Assembly: GCF_040882025.1 (NCBI RefSeq)
Contig: NZ_JBBECC010000085.1
Coordinates: 1 to 30,461, forward strand
Source: Parvibaculum sp040882025
GTDB taxonomy: Bacteria; Pseudomonadota; Alphaproteobacteria; Parvibaculales; Parvibaculaceae
Length of the DNA stretch: 30,461 bases
Direction of reading: 5' to 3'
Shown here: piece after piece, positions 7,363 through 15,378 of the stretch
How the letters are laid out: each line of letters opens with the position of its first letter
How positions within the stretch are numbered: position 1 is the first letter of the stretch
Made by a program: the position numbers and the translations under genes
The notes under the pieces: generated by a model
Told to the model about the DNA's origin: nothing
What the model saw: the letters and a program-made list of their open reading frames with translations, nothing else
Database searches by the model: none

Positions 7363-7380
7363 GTGTCATTTGCGCGTCAA
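7363..7380 (+). promoter_or_regulatory. Possible Pho box upstream of phoX
   Basis: GTGTCAT (7363-7369), a 4-base spacer and GCGTCAA (7374-7380) form an 18-base direct-repeat arrangement with the 7-4-7 spacing of PhoB boxes (consensus near CTGTCAT-N4-CTGTCAY). The first half matches in six of seven positions, the second in about four. It lies about 50 bases before the chosen phoX start, so phosphate-starvation control is plausible. Confidence 0.45.
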
Positions 7381-7428
7381 GGGCCGCGCGTAACGTCGGC
7401 CCGGCGGACCAGGCGAGGGGACAGGCGG

Positions 7429-9441
7429 ATGATGCGGCGCAGGGCAGCGGAAACGGGCAGCATCGGCGAAACGATGGAAGCGGCCGAGAGCCGTGCTGTG
7501 GACCGCCTCATGGCGCCGACCCTCGGCGAACTCTGGAGCCGCCGCCTGGCGCGCCGCGATGTGCTGAAAGGTATCGGCAAGGCGGCGCTGCTGGCCTCCG
7601 CCAGCACGCTGCCCCTGGCTGCTTGCAGCGACACGCCGGACTTCGCGCCCAACGACATTTTCGGCTTCGAAGCGGTGCCGCACGGCGTCGACGAGACGCA
7701 TCACGTGGCGGGCGGCCATACAGCCGATATCCTGATCCGCTGGGGCGATCCTGTCTTGCCCGGCGCGCCCGCATTCGATCCGCTGAATCAGAGCGCCGAA
7801 AAACAGCTACAGCAGTTCGGTTACAACAACGACTATGTCGGCTTCGTTCCCCTCCCCTATGGGTCCGGCGCGAGCGATCGCGGTCTGCTCTGCGTCCATC
7901 ACGAATACACCAATGACGATCTGATGCATCCGGGTATGGCGCCGGCGGCGGGACAAAATCCGCTCGAATTGTTCACGCGGGAGATCGTCGAAGTCTCGAT
8001 GGCCGCACATGGTGGCACTGTGGTCGAGGTCAGTCGCGACGGGGCGGGCAAATGGAGCATCGTGCGCGACAGCAGCTACAATCGTCGCATCACGCCGCTG
8101 GCGACGAAGATGACGATCTCCGGTCCAGCTGCCGGGCACCCGCGTCTACGTACGTCCGAAGACCCCGAAGGCCGCACGGTCATGGGCACGTTCAACAATT
8201 GCGCCGGCGGCATCACGCCCTGGGGCACATGGCTGATGTCAGAGGAGAATTTCAATTTCTATTTCATCGGCACGCCGGACAACGAGGCCGAAGCAGCGAA
8301 CCATGCACGCATCGGCATACCGGCTGGCCGCGCCTATCCCTGGGGCGCCTACCACAAACGCTTCAACCTGACAGCCGAGCCGCGCGAACCCAATCGCTTC
8401 GGCTGGATCGTCGAAGTCGACCCGCTCGATCCGGCCTCGACGCCGGTAAAGCGCACGGCGCTTGGCCGCTTCAAGCACGAAGGCTGCGAGAGCGCACTGA
8501 CGAAAGACGGCCGCCTCGCCGTCTATTCGGGCGACGACCAGCAGTTCGAATACATGTACAAATTCGTCAGCCGCGACAGGGTGAACCTCAAGGACCGTGC
8601 CGCCAACGCGAACCTGCTCGACGAGGGCGTTCTCCATGTTGCCCGCTTCGAGGAGGACGGCACGGGCCGCTGGTTGCCGCTGGTTCACGGGACGAATGGA
8701 CTCGATGTCGCCAACGGCTTCGCCTCCCAGGCCGACGTGCTGATCGAGGCGCGCCGCGCCGGCGACATTCTCGGCGCAACGCCGCTCGACCGCCCGGAAG
8801 ACATCGAGCCGCATCCCGTCACCGGCAAGGTCTATGCGGCACTCACCAACGCAAAGGAACGCACCGCCGACAAGGTGGACGCTGTCAATCCGCGCGCGAC
8901 CAATCTCTGGGGTCAGATCGTCGAAATGACGCCCGATGGCGACGACCACGCGGCAGAAACGTTCACCTGGACGCTGCTGGTCAAATGCGGCGACCCGGCC
9001 TTTCCGGCGATCGGCGCCTTGTGGCATCCGGAAACGGGCAGCGATGGTTGGTTCGCCTGCCCCGACAATGTCGCCATCGACGCCAAGGGCCGGCTCTGGG
9101 TCGCGACCGACCAGGGCTCGGGCTGGCACACGGCATCGGGCGCGGCTGATGGCCTTTACGCGCTGGCGACCGGCGGCGACAAGCGCGGCACCGCGCGTCA
9201 GTTGTTCCGTGCGCCAATTGGCGCCGAAGTCTGCGGACCCGTATTCACGCCCGATGCCTCCGCACTCTTTCTCGCCGTGCAGCATCCGGGGGCGGACGGA
9301 ACGGTGAATTTCGCCGGATTCAGTCGCCCTTCGACCTTTGCCGATCCGGCAACACGCTGGCCCGATTTCGACGCCAACATGCCCGTACGACCGTCACTTG
9401 TGGTCATCGCCGCCGAAAAAGGCGGGCCGGTCGGCGGCTGA
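7429..9441 (+). CDS. phoX: PhoX-family alkaline phosphatase (DUF839), Tat-exported
   Basis: A 670-residue PhoX-type phosphatase (PF05787). Known members are calcium- and iron-dependent enzymes that release phosphate from organic esters outside the cytoplasm. A twin-arginine signal is visible (RRLARRDVLKG, key arginines at 42-43, followed by a hydrophobic stretch), so it should be exported folded. Family motifs in order include CVHHEYTND, NNCAGGITPWGTW with LMSEENFNFYF, FGWIVEVDPLDP, RFKHEGC, DRPEDIEPHP and a closing LWVATDQG region. I chose ATG 7429 (ATG 7432 is equally possible) because GAGGGG lies 8 bases before it. The in-frame GTG at 7363 sits inside the possible Pho box. The gene is monocistronic as far as can be seen. 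Confidence 0.93.
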   Translation: MMRRRAAETGSIGETMEAAESRAVDRLMAPTLGELWSRRLARRDVLKGIGKAALLASASTLPLAACSDTPDFAPNDIFGFEAVPHGVDETHHVAGGHTADILIRWGDPVLPGAPAFDPLNQSAEKQLQQFGYNNDYVGFVPLPYGSGASDRGLLCVHHEYTNDDLMHPGMAPAAGQNPLELFTREIVEVSMAAHGGTVVEVSRDGAGKWSIVRDSSYNRRITPLATKMTISGPAAGHPRLRTSEDPEGRTVMGTFNNCAGGITPWGTWLMSEENFNFYFIGTPDNEAEAANHARIGIPAGRAYPWGAYHKRFNLTAEPREPNRFGWIVEVDPLDPASTPVKRTALGRFKHEGCESALTKDGRLAVYSGDDQQFEYMYKFVSRDRVNLKDRAANANLLDEGVLHVARFEEDGTGRWLPLVHGTNGLDVANGFASQADVLIEARRAGDILGATPLDRPEDIEPHPVTGKVYAALTNAKERTADKVDAVNPRATNLWGQIVEMTPDGDDHAAETFTWTLLVKCGDPAFPAIGALWHPETGSDGWFACPDNVAIDAKGRLWVATDQGSGWHTASGAADGLYALATGGDKRGTARQLFRAPIGAEVCGPVFTPDASALFLAVQHPGADGTVNFAGFSRPSTFADPATRWPDFDANMPVRPSLVVIAAEKGGPVGG

Positions 9442-9552
9442 TCGCTTCCCCACCGGGTTGCGTCGGTGGGCATGATGGCCCAAGCTTGGCTCGCGGCGTT
9501 ATCGACGAGCGCGCGCCGGCGCGAACGGCGATTGCAGTGAGGGCCTGTCGGC

Positions 9553-10614
9553 ATGCGATTCCTGTTCAATCTGGCGTTGTTTCTGCTCGCCTTGCCGATC
9601 CTCTTCATGCTGGCCTATCAGCGCGGATTTCTTGACGATTACGTGCCGGACGAGGCGATCGATCCCGAGCCCTTCATCCAGGCCGAACTCGCGAATGTCA
9701 CCGACGGAGCGGATCTGAGCCGCCGCATCGACAGCGCTCTCGACGAAAAACGCCATGACGATGCTGTCATGTATGCCGAGATCGCCGGCTACATGGACGT
9801 TGAAATCGATGAAGGCACACGGACGCGTCTGCTCGACGAAGACGCGCCCACTCGCCGCGCCGTGCGGGGCGCCGGCAATTTTCTCGAAGGTTTCGTTACC
9901 GGCCAAGGCAGCGATACGGCGGGGTTCATGGGCGCCATCGCCTCCGACCTCACGGTCGTCGGCGATGTACGCGACATCGGTGTTGAAGGCTCGAAGCTGG
10001 CGCGCGGCGAGGACTATTCGAAACTGATCCTCGGTCTCTCGGTCGTCGGCCTTGCGGCCACCACCGCGACAGTCGCGACGGGCGGCGGCGGATTGCCGGT
10101 CAAGGTTGGCGTGTCGCTGCTGAAAGTCGCCGAGAAAGCCGGAACGATCACGGCGCGCTTCGCTCGCGACGTCTCGAATGTGCTGCAGGAGGCGGTAAAC
10201 TTCGAAAAACTGCGCGGGTTGCTGCGCACGACCGATCTCACCGACAGTGCGGCAACGCGCCGCGCAATTCTCGACTATGCTGATGGCGTGTCGATGGCCC
10301 GTGTGACGCCAATCCTGACCGACATGGCGGCGCTGGAGCGCGCGGTCGGACCGGCCGAGGCGGTACGGTTGATGAAGCATGTGGACAGCACCGGCGACCT
10401 CGCCCGTGTCGGCCGCATGGGAGAGAAGCTCGGCGCCAAGACACGCGGCGTGATCGAATTGACCGGCAAGACGAGCCTGCGCGCCTTCAAGACGGCATGG
10501 AATCTGATCCTGATGGCCTTGCAATGGGTCTGGGCGATCGTTGCGGGTCTGGGCGCCCTTTTTCTGGGATCGCTCAGCCGCCGCGCGGTACGCCGCAGGA
10601 GAAACCCGGCCTAG
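9553..10614 (+). CDS. Uncharacterised membrane protein
   Basis: A 353-residue protein I do not recognise. It has an N-terminal hydrophobic segment (residues 4-22), a charged region with helical repeats (about 40-110), hydrophobic stretches around 155-185 (SKLILGLSVVGLAATTATVATGG region) and a strong C-terminal membrane segment (about 320-343) ending in a very basic tail (RRAVRRRRNPA). It is probably an inner-membrane protein. The start ATG 9553 has only a modest upstream GAGGGCC. The stop codon shares a CTAG (10611-10614) with the convergent gene, so the two end within the same four bases. It heads a stretch of four unknown membrane or exported proteins (9.5-12.3 kb). Confidence 0.75.
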   Translation: MRFLFNLALFLLALPILFMLAYQRGFLDDYVPDEAIDPEPFIQAELANVTDGADLSRRIDSALDEKRHDDAVMYAEIAGYMDVEIDEGTRTRLLDEDAPTRRAVRGAGNFLEGFVTGQGSDTAGFMGAIASDLTVVGDVRDIGVEGSKLARGEDYSKLILGLSVVGLAATTATVATGGGGLPVKVGVSLLKVAEKAGTITARFARDVSNVLQEAVNFEKLRGLLRTTDLTDSAATRRAILDYADGVSMARVTPILTDMAALERAVGPAEAVRLMKHVDSTGDLARVGRMGEKLGAKTRGVIELTGKTSLRAFKTAWNLILMALQWVWAIVAGLGALFLGSLSRRAVRRRRNPA

Positions 10615-10925
10615 GCGGCAGACAAAAACACACCGAGCAGGAAGACGCCGGAGAGGAAGCTCCACATCACGGCGATGCAACTTGAGAGCAGCATCCAGTG
10701 CGGCGGGCGGTTCTCGAACACCTGTGCCCGGAGCGCGTTGCGCAGGATTACGGTCGGTCCGGCAAAAATCAGTGTGAGCACGCCGACCAGTTGCCAGAAC
10801 ATCGGTTCCGATGTGAGCTGGAAGCTCGGCGGCTTGCTGGTGATCAGCCGATAGAAACTGCCGACCAGTCCGGCCGCGACGAACCCGGTCGCGATCGAAA
10901 AGAGAAAAGCTCCAAATGCCGTCAT
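10611..10925 (-). CDS. Small uncharacterised integral membrane protein
   Basis: A 104-residue protein with three predicted hydrophobic helices: about residues 3-27, 43-63 and 77-102. A short loop carries SKPPSFQLTSEPMF. There is no recognisable family motif. It starts 18 bases after the end of the upstream exported-protein gene (10944-11333), so the two are probably co-transcribed. Its TAG stop overlaps the stop of the convergent membrane-protein gene within one CTAG. Confidence 0.7.
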   Translation of the reverse strand: MTAFGAFLFSIATGFVAAGLVGSFYRLITSKPPSFQLTSEPMFWQLVGVLTLIFAGPTVILRNALRAQVFENRPPHWMLLSSCIAVMWSFLSGVFLLGVFLSAA

Positions 10926-10943
10926 ATGCCCGCCAAGCCCCCG

Positions 10944-11333
10944 TTATCGTTCGATCGAACCGCGCGTAGCGCGGCCGGCATCGACGCCATCAATGAAATG
11001 AGACGCTGCGGCCGCGAGGCGCATCTGCGCAAAGGCCACGACAGTGTCCGGAATTGCCTGCCCGTCGAGCAGGTCCACAAGATGCGGATCGGTCAGCGCA
11101 ACTTTCAAATCGGTCGCTGGATTGCCGCGCGCATTGAGCGCGATCCCGGCCAATAGCGGCGAGCGCGCGCCGAGTTCGAATTCGGTGTGACCGAGCCGGC
11201 AAGTCGCAAGATCGGCGTCGCAGGCAAGCCGAGGCGCCGCAAGCGCGCGACCGTCGGCCGGCAGCGGCAAGTGCCCCCCGAAAAACAGGAAGGCCCCAAG
11301 TGCGATCAGCGATCTGAATACAAGCTGCGTCAT
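10944..11333 (-). CDS. Small uncharacterised exported protein
   Basis: A 129-residue protein with an N-terminal signal-like segment (FRSLIALGAFLFFGGHLPLPADGRALA, residues 6-32). A mature part follows with two cysteines close together (LACDADLATCRLG), which could form a disulfide. The middle contains FELGARSPLLAGIALNARGNP. No family is recognised. It is upstream of and probably co-transcribed with the small membrane protein at 10611-10925. ATG 11333 was chosen because it opens directly into the signal segment. Confidence 0.6.
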   Translation of the reverse strand: MTQLVFRSLIALGAFLFFGGHLPLPADGRALAAPRLACDADLATCRLGHTEFELGARSPLLAGIALNARGNPATDLKVALTDPHLVDLLDGQAIPDTVVAFAQMRLAAAASHFIDGVDAGRATRGSIER

Positions 11334-11549
11334 GCCCCCTTGTCCGCAAGCGCCATACCAGTGCGGTCGCCCCAGCGGAAAATTTGAAATGATCTTTTAA
11401 TTTCAGTGGGTTATAAGAATGGAGGCGACCCGGTCGACGGGCCGCCCGAAGTGGGGACCTGCTGCCGGCCGTGCCGGATTGCGCCGCCGCTGTGCCAGCC
11501 CGGCACAGCATCGGGGCGCCCAGGCCACAAGCGATGGCAGGAGGTGGAA
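11334..11549. other. Divergent intergenic region
   Basis: About 216 bases between a minus-strand exported protein and a plus-strand membrane protein. An AT-rich patch (about 11380-11420) with a TATAAG hexamer at 11413-11418 could hold a plus-strand promoter, but no -35 element at proper spacing was found. The plus frame stays open from GTG 11406, but residues before 11550 are Cys/Pro/Gly-rich and unlike a real N-terminus. Confidence 0.35.
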
Positions 11550-12314
11550 TTGGCGCGCGGCAGTCAATCGGACGATGATTACGTTCGCGAGCGTCCGGCC
11601 TGGATCATTCCGGGGCTGGTCCTGATCGGCGTACTGACCTTCTCGGGCGCATTTCTCTATTATTATTTCGGACCGACGCCGAGTGAAATTCTGGGGCTCG
11701 ACCCGCGTGCCAGTGCTGCCGATCGCAAGATCGAGACGATCATCGCCGATCGGCGCTTCCTGATCCCCGAGCACTACACGCGATATCCGAGTCAGCGCAG
11801 CGGTGGCCGGCGCACCAATATCGATATGCACGCGCTGCTGCCCGACCTGACACCCTATGGAAGCGATCTGCAGGAACGTTTCATCGACAATTCGGCCGAT
11901 TCCGACGTGATCTATTTCACGCTTGCCGAAACGGCAACGCCGCTCAGCTCGGCCCGCCGCCTGAAGGATATCTATTCAAAATATCTGGCAGCGCCCGAAC
12001 CGGAGCAAGACAGGGCGGGGCTGCAACGGTTCGCCTTTCGCGACGATTCCGGCTATGCCAATCAGGACCTGCTGGTGGGCAAGGACGACGAAGAGCGCAT
12101 GGTGCTGTTGCTTTGCGATCGCGAGAGTGTGCTGGTCGACAGCCCTAATTGCACGCGCTCGCTGCTGCTCGGATCGAGCCTCGATCTGACCTATCGCTAC
12201 AAGCGCAGCCAGATCGGCAACTGGCGCGAGATCGACAATGCCGTCATGAAGCTGGTCGGCGAATTCGAAACGCGCGAGCCTGTCGACGAACTGCAAGGAC
12301 CGATCTTCGACTAG
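11550..12314 (+). CDS. Uncharacterised single-pass membrane protein
   Basis: A 254-residue protein of unknown family. After a short charged N-terminus there is one strong membrane helix (AWIIPGLVLIGVLTFSGAFLYYYF, about residues 17-40). A soluble domain of about 210 residues follows, probably periplasmic, with motifs such as FLIPEHYTRY and DVIYFTLAETATPLSS and two cysteines in VLLLCDRE and DSPNCTRS. The start is TTG at 11550, chosen because AGGAGG lies about 5 bases upstream and because the longer GTG 11406 start adds an unlikely low-complexity segment. The gene ends 3 bases from the convergent DUF3126 gene. Confidence 0.7.
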   Translation: MARGSQSDDDYVRERPAWIIPGLVLIGVLTFSGAFLYYYFGPTPSEILGLDPRASAADRKIETIIADRRFLIPEHYTRYPSQRSGGRRTNIDMHALLPDLTPYGSDLQERFIDNSADSDVIYFTLAETATPLSSARRLKDIYSKYLAAPEPEQDRAGLQRFAFRDDSGYANQDLLVGKDDEERMVLLLCDRESVLVDSPNCTRSLLLGSSLDLTYRYKRSQIGNWREIDNAVMKLVGEFETREPVDELQGPIFD

Positions 12315-12317
12315 CCG

Positions 12318-12530
12318 CTAGTCGGGCAGATCGATATCGAGGATCGCCATATTGAAGGCATAGGAGACTTCACCCTCTTCTTCATCCTTGAAAATAACGC
12401 CGATGAATTCGTCGCCGATGTTCACTTCGGCCGAATCGTCTTTCTGCGGCCGCGCCCTGACTGTGATTGACGGCAGCTTGAACTTCTCCCGCAGATAGCT
12501 CTCGATGCGCTTGATTTCGGTCTTGTCCAA
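12318..12530 (-). CDS. DUF3126 family protein
   Basis: A 70-residue conserved protein. The N-terminus (MDKTEIKRIESYLREKF), the middle (KDDSAEVNIGDEFIGVIFKDEEEGE) and the end (FNMAILDIDL) match DUF3126, known in Alphaproteobacteria. Its function is unknown. The start codon is TTG at 12530 rather than ATG; GGGAGAG about 3 bases upstream and the exact family N-terminus decide this start. It is divergent from the small membrane peptide gene and tail-to-tail with the membrane protein at 11550-12314. Confidence 0.9.
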   Translation of the reverse strand: MDKTEIKRIESYLREKFKLPSITVRARPQKDDSAEVNIGDEFIGVIFKDEEEGEVSYAFNMAILDIDLPD

Positions 12531-12718
12531 GAAGCTCTCCCGTCGTCGGCATTGCTGATTTGCCCAAATATGAGGGCGCGCCCGGTCGTTTTAGCCATTT
12601 GCCCCCCTTGGTGCAAACCGGACCTGCGCCCGCTTGCCGCTGCGGCGCTTCGTCCGATTGGCCGCCTCGACACCCCGTGAGAGCCTCGTTCTTCGAAAAT
12701 CGGCTCCGGAATGGAACC

Positions 12719-12862
12719 ATGTCAGGACGCATACGAAAATGGCTGGCGGCCTTTACTGTCGTGCTGACGCTGGCCGCCGTGGCGACACTCATCAGACCGG
12801 CGCACGACGCCGCGCCGGAAGAAGACCGCACCCAGGCTTTCATCGTGACGCCCGGCCGCTAG
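12719..12862 (+). CDS. Small single-pass membrane or exported peptide (tentative)
   Basis: A possible 47-residue peptide starting at ATG 12719. It has a basic N-terminus (MSGRIRKW), one hydrophobic stretch (LAAFTVVLTLAAVATLI) and a charged tail (PEEDRTQAFIVTPGR), the layout of a small membrane-anchored or secreted protein. The ribosome site is weak. In favour, its TAG stop shares a CTAG (12859-12862) with the convergent SDR gene, the same tight arrangement as at 10611-10614. Against it, there is no recognised family and it is very short. Confidence 0.4.
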   Translation: MSGRIRKWLAAFTVVLTLAAVATLIRPAHDAAPEEDRTQAFIVTPGR

Positions 12863-13665
12863 CGCGTCGTATATCCACCGTCGATCACGAGCTCGGAGCC
12901 GGTCATGAAGGCCGCCTCATCCGAGGCGAGAAAGACTATTCCATTGCCGATATCTTCCGGCGCGCCGAGCCGGCCGATCGGATGCAACATGGTCAGCATC
13001 TCGACCATCTCGTTGGAGCCGATCTGCACGCCACCCATCTCGCCCCGGTCGATGACGGTCTGCACCATCGGCGTACGAATATAGCCCGGATGCACCGAAT
13101 TGACGCGGATGCGGTAGCCGGCCTGCGCGCATTCGAGGGCCGCGGATTTGGTGAGGAGCCGCACGCCACCCTTCGCCGCATTGTAGTCGGATGCGCCAGG
13201 CTGACCGACAAGACCAAGAATCGACGACACGTTGATGATCGAGCCGTCCGGACCGCCTTTTGCTGTCGTCTTCTTGATCGTGCGGATACCATGCTTGCAG
13301 CCCAGAAACACGCTGTCGAGATCGACGGCGATGGTATGACGCCAGCTCTCAAGCGGCTTGTCTTCGATCGTACTCGGTTCCGGCGCGATGCCCGCATTGT
13401 TGACGAGGATATGCAGGCCGCCGAATTTTCCCTCCGCCAGCGCGACCACGCTCTCCCACTGCGCTTCGTCGACCACATCATGCCGTGCAAACATGGCTAC
13501 GCCGCCGCTTCGCACAATCTCGTCGACAACGGCTTGTCCCGCATCCGCATCGAGATCGGTGCACAGGACTTTCGCCCCTTCCTTCGCCAGCAATCTGGCG
13601 GTGACCGCGCCGATACCCTTAGCCGCCCCGGTCACGATCGCGACCCTGCCATCAACACGTCCCAT
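12859..13665 (-). CDS. Short-chain dehydrogenase/reductase (SDR)
   Basis: A 268-residue classical SDR oxidoreductase using NAD(P). Visible motifs: TGAAKGIG (12-19), Asp38 after the second strand (favouring NAD), NNAG (89-92), Ser147/Ser148, and the catalytic YNAAK (Tyr161, Lys165). The C-terminal ELVIDGGYTTR is typical. The substrate is unknown; the sequence resembles 3-alpha/20-beta-hydroxysteroid dehydrogenase or cyclohexanol dehydrogenase-like proteins. ATG 13665 was chosen over the upstream ATG 13716 because MGRVDGRVAIVTG is the standard N-terminus and AGGGAAG precedes it. It is divergent from the amine-oxidase operon. Confidence 0.92.
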   Translation of the reverse strand: MGRVDGRVAIVTGAAKGIGAVTARLLAKEGAKVLCTDLDADAGQAVVDEIVRSGGVAMFARHDVVDEAQWESVVALAEGKFGGLHILVNNAGIAPEPSTIEDKPLESWRHTIAVDLDSVFLGCKHGIRTIKKTTAKGGPDGSIINVSSILGLVGQPGASDYNAAKGGVRLLTKSAALECAQAGYRIRVNSVHPGYIRTPMVQTVIDRGEMGGVQIGSNEMVEMLTMLHPIGRLGAPEDIGNGIVFLASDEAAFMTGSELVIDGGYTTR

Positions 13666-13758
13666 TCGCTTCTTCCCTGTTTTGCACCGGCTTCCGTTTC
13701 CGGCTTTACCGGTCATTCTGCCGCGTGGCCGCCGATACGCAAAGGGCGAAAGCGCCGC

Positions 13759-13777
13759 ATCTCTGTGCTATAGAGAT
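13759..13777. promoter_or_regulatory. Inverted repeat overlapping a possible -10 element
   Basis: ATCTCT (13759-13764) and AGAGAT (13772-13777) form a perfect 6-bp inverted repeat with a 7-base spacer. A TATAGA hexamer (13769-13774) lies inside it, 45 bases before the start of the 94-residue protein gene. It could be an operator placed over the promoter of the oxidase operon, or shared with the divergent SDR. No good -35 hexamer was found. Confidence 0.35.
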
Positions 13778-13813
13778 TTAAAAGACGAGACCCAAAACAA
13801 GCCGGAAAGAAAA

Positions 13814-14098
13814 ATGCCCGTCGCTCTCGAAATCACATTCGAAACCACGCAGGCCGATCACATCCTGACCCAACTCCGGGCCTACAAGGAACGTGAGTTC
13901 GACCGCAATCCGCCGCGCGGCTTTCTCGGTGCCGTGATCGAGGACCACCCCGAAACCGGCACCGTCGTTTTTCGCAGCGAATGGCAAGACGACGATGCAC
14001 TCGAATACACGCGCGACAGCGCTCCTTTCGAGGCTTGCCTCGATCTTTGCGACATCTATGCCGATGGGCGCGACGACCGAAAAATGGAAATCGGCTGA
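13814..14098 (+). CDS. Small uncharacterised protein upstream of FAD oxidase
   Basis: A 94-residue cytoplasmic protein with no signal or membrane segment. The pattern strand (VALEITFETT), helix (ADHILTQLRAYKEREF), strand (GAVIEDHP), strand (GTVVFRSEWQDDDALEYTRD) and a final helix loosely resembles ferredoxin-like dimeric alpha/beta barrel (ABM-type) proteins. That is a guess from layout only. ATG 13814 follows GGAAAG. It ends 5 bases before the FAD-dependent oxidase gene, so the two are very likely one operon and may work together. Confidence 0.75.
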   Translation: MPVALEITFETTQADHILTQLRAYKEREFDRNPPRGFLGAVIEDHPETGTVVFRSEWQDDDALEYTRDSAPFEACLDLCDIYADGRDDRKMEIG

Positions 14099-14103
14099 CA
14101 CGC

Positions 14104-15375
14104 ATGACATCCCCCGCCTATCCGCCCTCCTGGTATGCCGCGACCGCCAATTCGCCGCCGCCGCAGCCCGCACACGCCGGCGACGAAACGGTCGACATCT
14201 GCGTTGTTGGCGCAGGCTATACGGGTCTGTCGGCAGCGCTGCATCTGGCCGAACGCGGATATTCAGTCACAGTTCTGGAGGCCGAACGCATCGGTTGGGG
14301 CGCTTCAGGGCGCAACGGTGGCCAGCTCGGCACCGGCCACCGCAAGGACCAGCGCAGCCTTGAAAAAATGCTGGGGGTGGAATGGGCACGACGCCTCTGG
14401 GACCTCGGACTTGAAAGCAATGCCCTGGTCAGGGAACTGATCGCCACACACAACATCGAATGCGATCTGAAGCCCGGACTGCTTCATGCCGCATGGAAGC
14501 GCGGCGACGCGGCGTGGCTCAAGGAAGATGTCGAATATCTCGCCACGAACTACGGCTACGACAAATCGCGTTACGTTCCGCGCGACGAAATGCGCGAAAT
14601 GGTGGCGAGCGATCGCTATTGGGGCGGTGTGCTCGACGATGGCGGTGCGCATCTTCATCCATTGAACTACGCGCTCGGGCTCGCCCGCGCCTGTATCGCC
14701 AAAGGCGTCAGAATTTACGAAGGCACGCGCGCCCTCGACATTTCCCGCACCGGCGTCAAAACGGCGCAAGGCATGGTGAGCGCATCCCATGTCGTGCTGG
14801 CCTGCAACGCGCATCTCGACCGCCTTGAGCCGCGCATCGCCGGCGCCATCATGCCGATCAACAATTTTATCGTAGCGACCGAACCGCTGGGCGCCCGCGC
14901 CCGCCAGCTGATCCGCGACAATGTATGCGTACAGGATACGAAATTCGTCATCGACTATTACCGTCTCTCGCCCGACGGCCGCCTCCTTTTCGGCGGCGGC
15001 GAGAGCTATTCGCCAAACCTGCCGAAAGACATTGCGGGCTTCGTCCGCAAGCCGATGCTGCGTGTCTTCCCGCAGCTCGAAGACGTGCGTATCGACTATG
15101 CCTGGGGCGGCACGCTGGCGATCACGATGAAGCGCATCCCACATTTCGGCCGCCTCGCGCCGAACATCCTCTATGCGCATGGTTATTCGGGTCAGGGCAT
15201 CAACATCGCGACGCTGGCCGGTAAGCTGATCGCCGAGGCGGTCGCCGGTCAGGCCGAACGCTTCGATTGTCTGGCGAAAATCCCGACGCCCGATTTCCCG
15301 GGCGGCACATGGTTGCGCTATCCGGGGCTGGTCGCCGGCATGCTCTTCTATGCGATGAAAGACAGGCTGCCGTGA
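14104..15375 (+). CDS. FAD-dependent oxidoreductase, DAO family (PuuB-like amine oxidase)
   Basis: A 423-residue flavoenzyme of the D-amino acid oxidase (DAO) superfamily. The FAD-binding start is clear: GAGYTG (36-41) after a beta strand, Glu59 ending the second strand, and the GASGRNGGQ motif (66-74) seen in gamma-glutamylputrescine oxidase (PuuB) and related amine oxidases. The C-terminal GYSGQGINIATLAGKLIAEA segment closes the FAD site. It probably oxidises a C-N bond of an amine or amino acid with oxygen; polyamine breakdown is a reasonable but unproven role, as no other puu genes are nearby. Translation probably depends on the preceding 94-residue gene, whose stop lies 5 bases before ATG 14104. 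The convergent cysE gene ends 3 bases away. Confidence 0.9.
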   Translation: MTSPAYPPSWYAATANSPPPQPAHAGDETVDICVVGAGYTGLSAALHLAERGYSVTVLEAERIGWGASGRNGGQLGTGHRKDQRSLEKMLGVEWARRLWDLGLESNALVRELIATHNIECDLKPGLLHAAWKRGDAAWLKEDVEYLATNYGYDKSRYVPRDEMREMVASDRYWGGVLDDGGAHLHPLNYALGLARACIAKGVRIYEGTRALDISRTGVKTAQGMVSASHVVLACNAHLDRLEPRIAGAIMPINNFIVATEPLGARARQLIRDNVCVQDTKFVIDYYRLSPDGRLLFGGGESYSPNLPKDIAGFVRKPMLRVFPQLEDVRIDYAWGGTLAITMKRIPHFGRLAPNILYAHGYSGQGINIATLAGKLIAEAVAGQAERFDCLAKIPTPDFPGGTWLRYPGLVAGMLFYAMKDRLP

Positions 15376-15378
15376 CGG

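Noticed and set aside
8052..9285. Long overlapping frames on both strands within phoX
   Set aside because: The phoX frame has clear family motifs throughout; the others do not.
9449..9470. phoX terminator
   Set aside because: CCCACCG/CGGTGGG gives only a 7-bp stem and no T-tract follows, so support is too weak.
11406..11549. Upstream GTG start extending the 254-residue membrane protein
   Set aside because: The added residues are Cys/Pro/Gly-rich, and a strong AGGAGG is placed for the TTG start at 11550.
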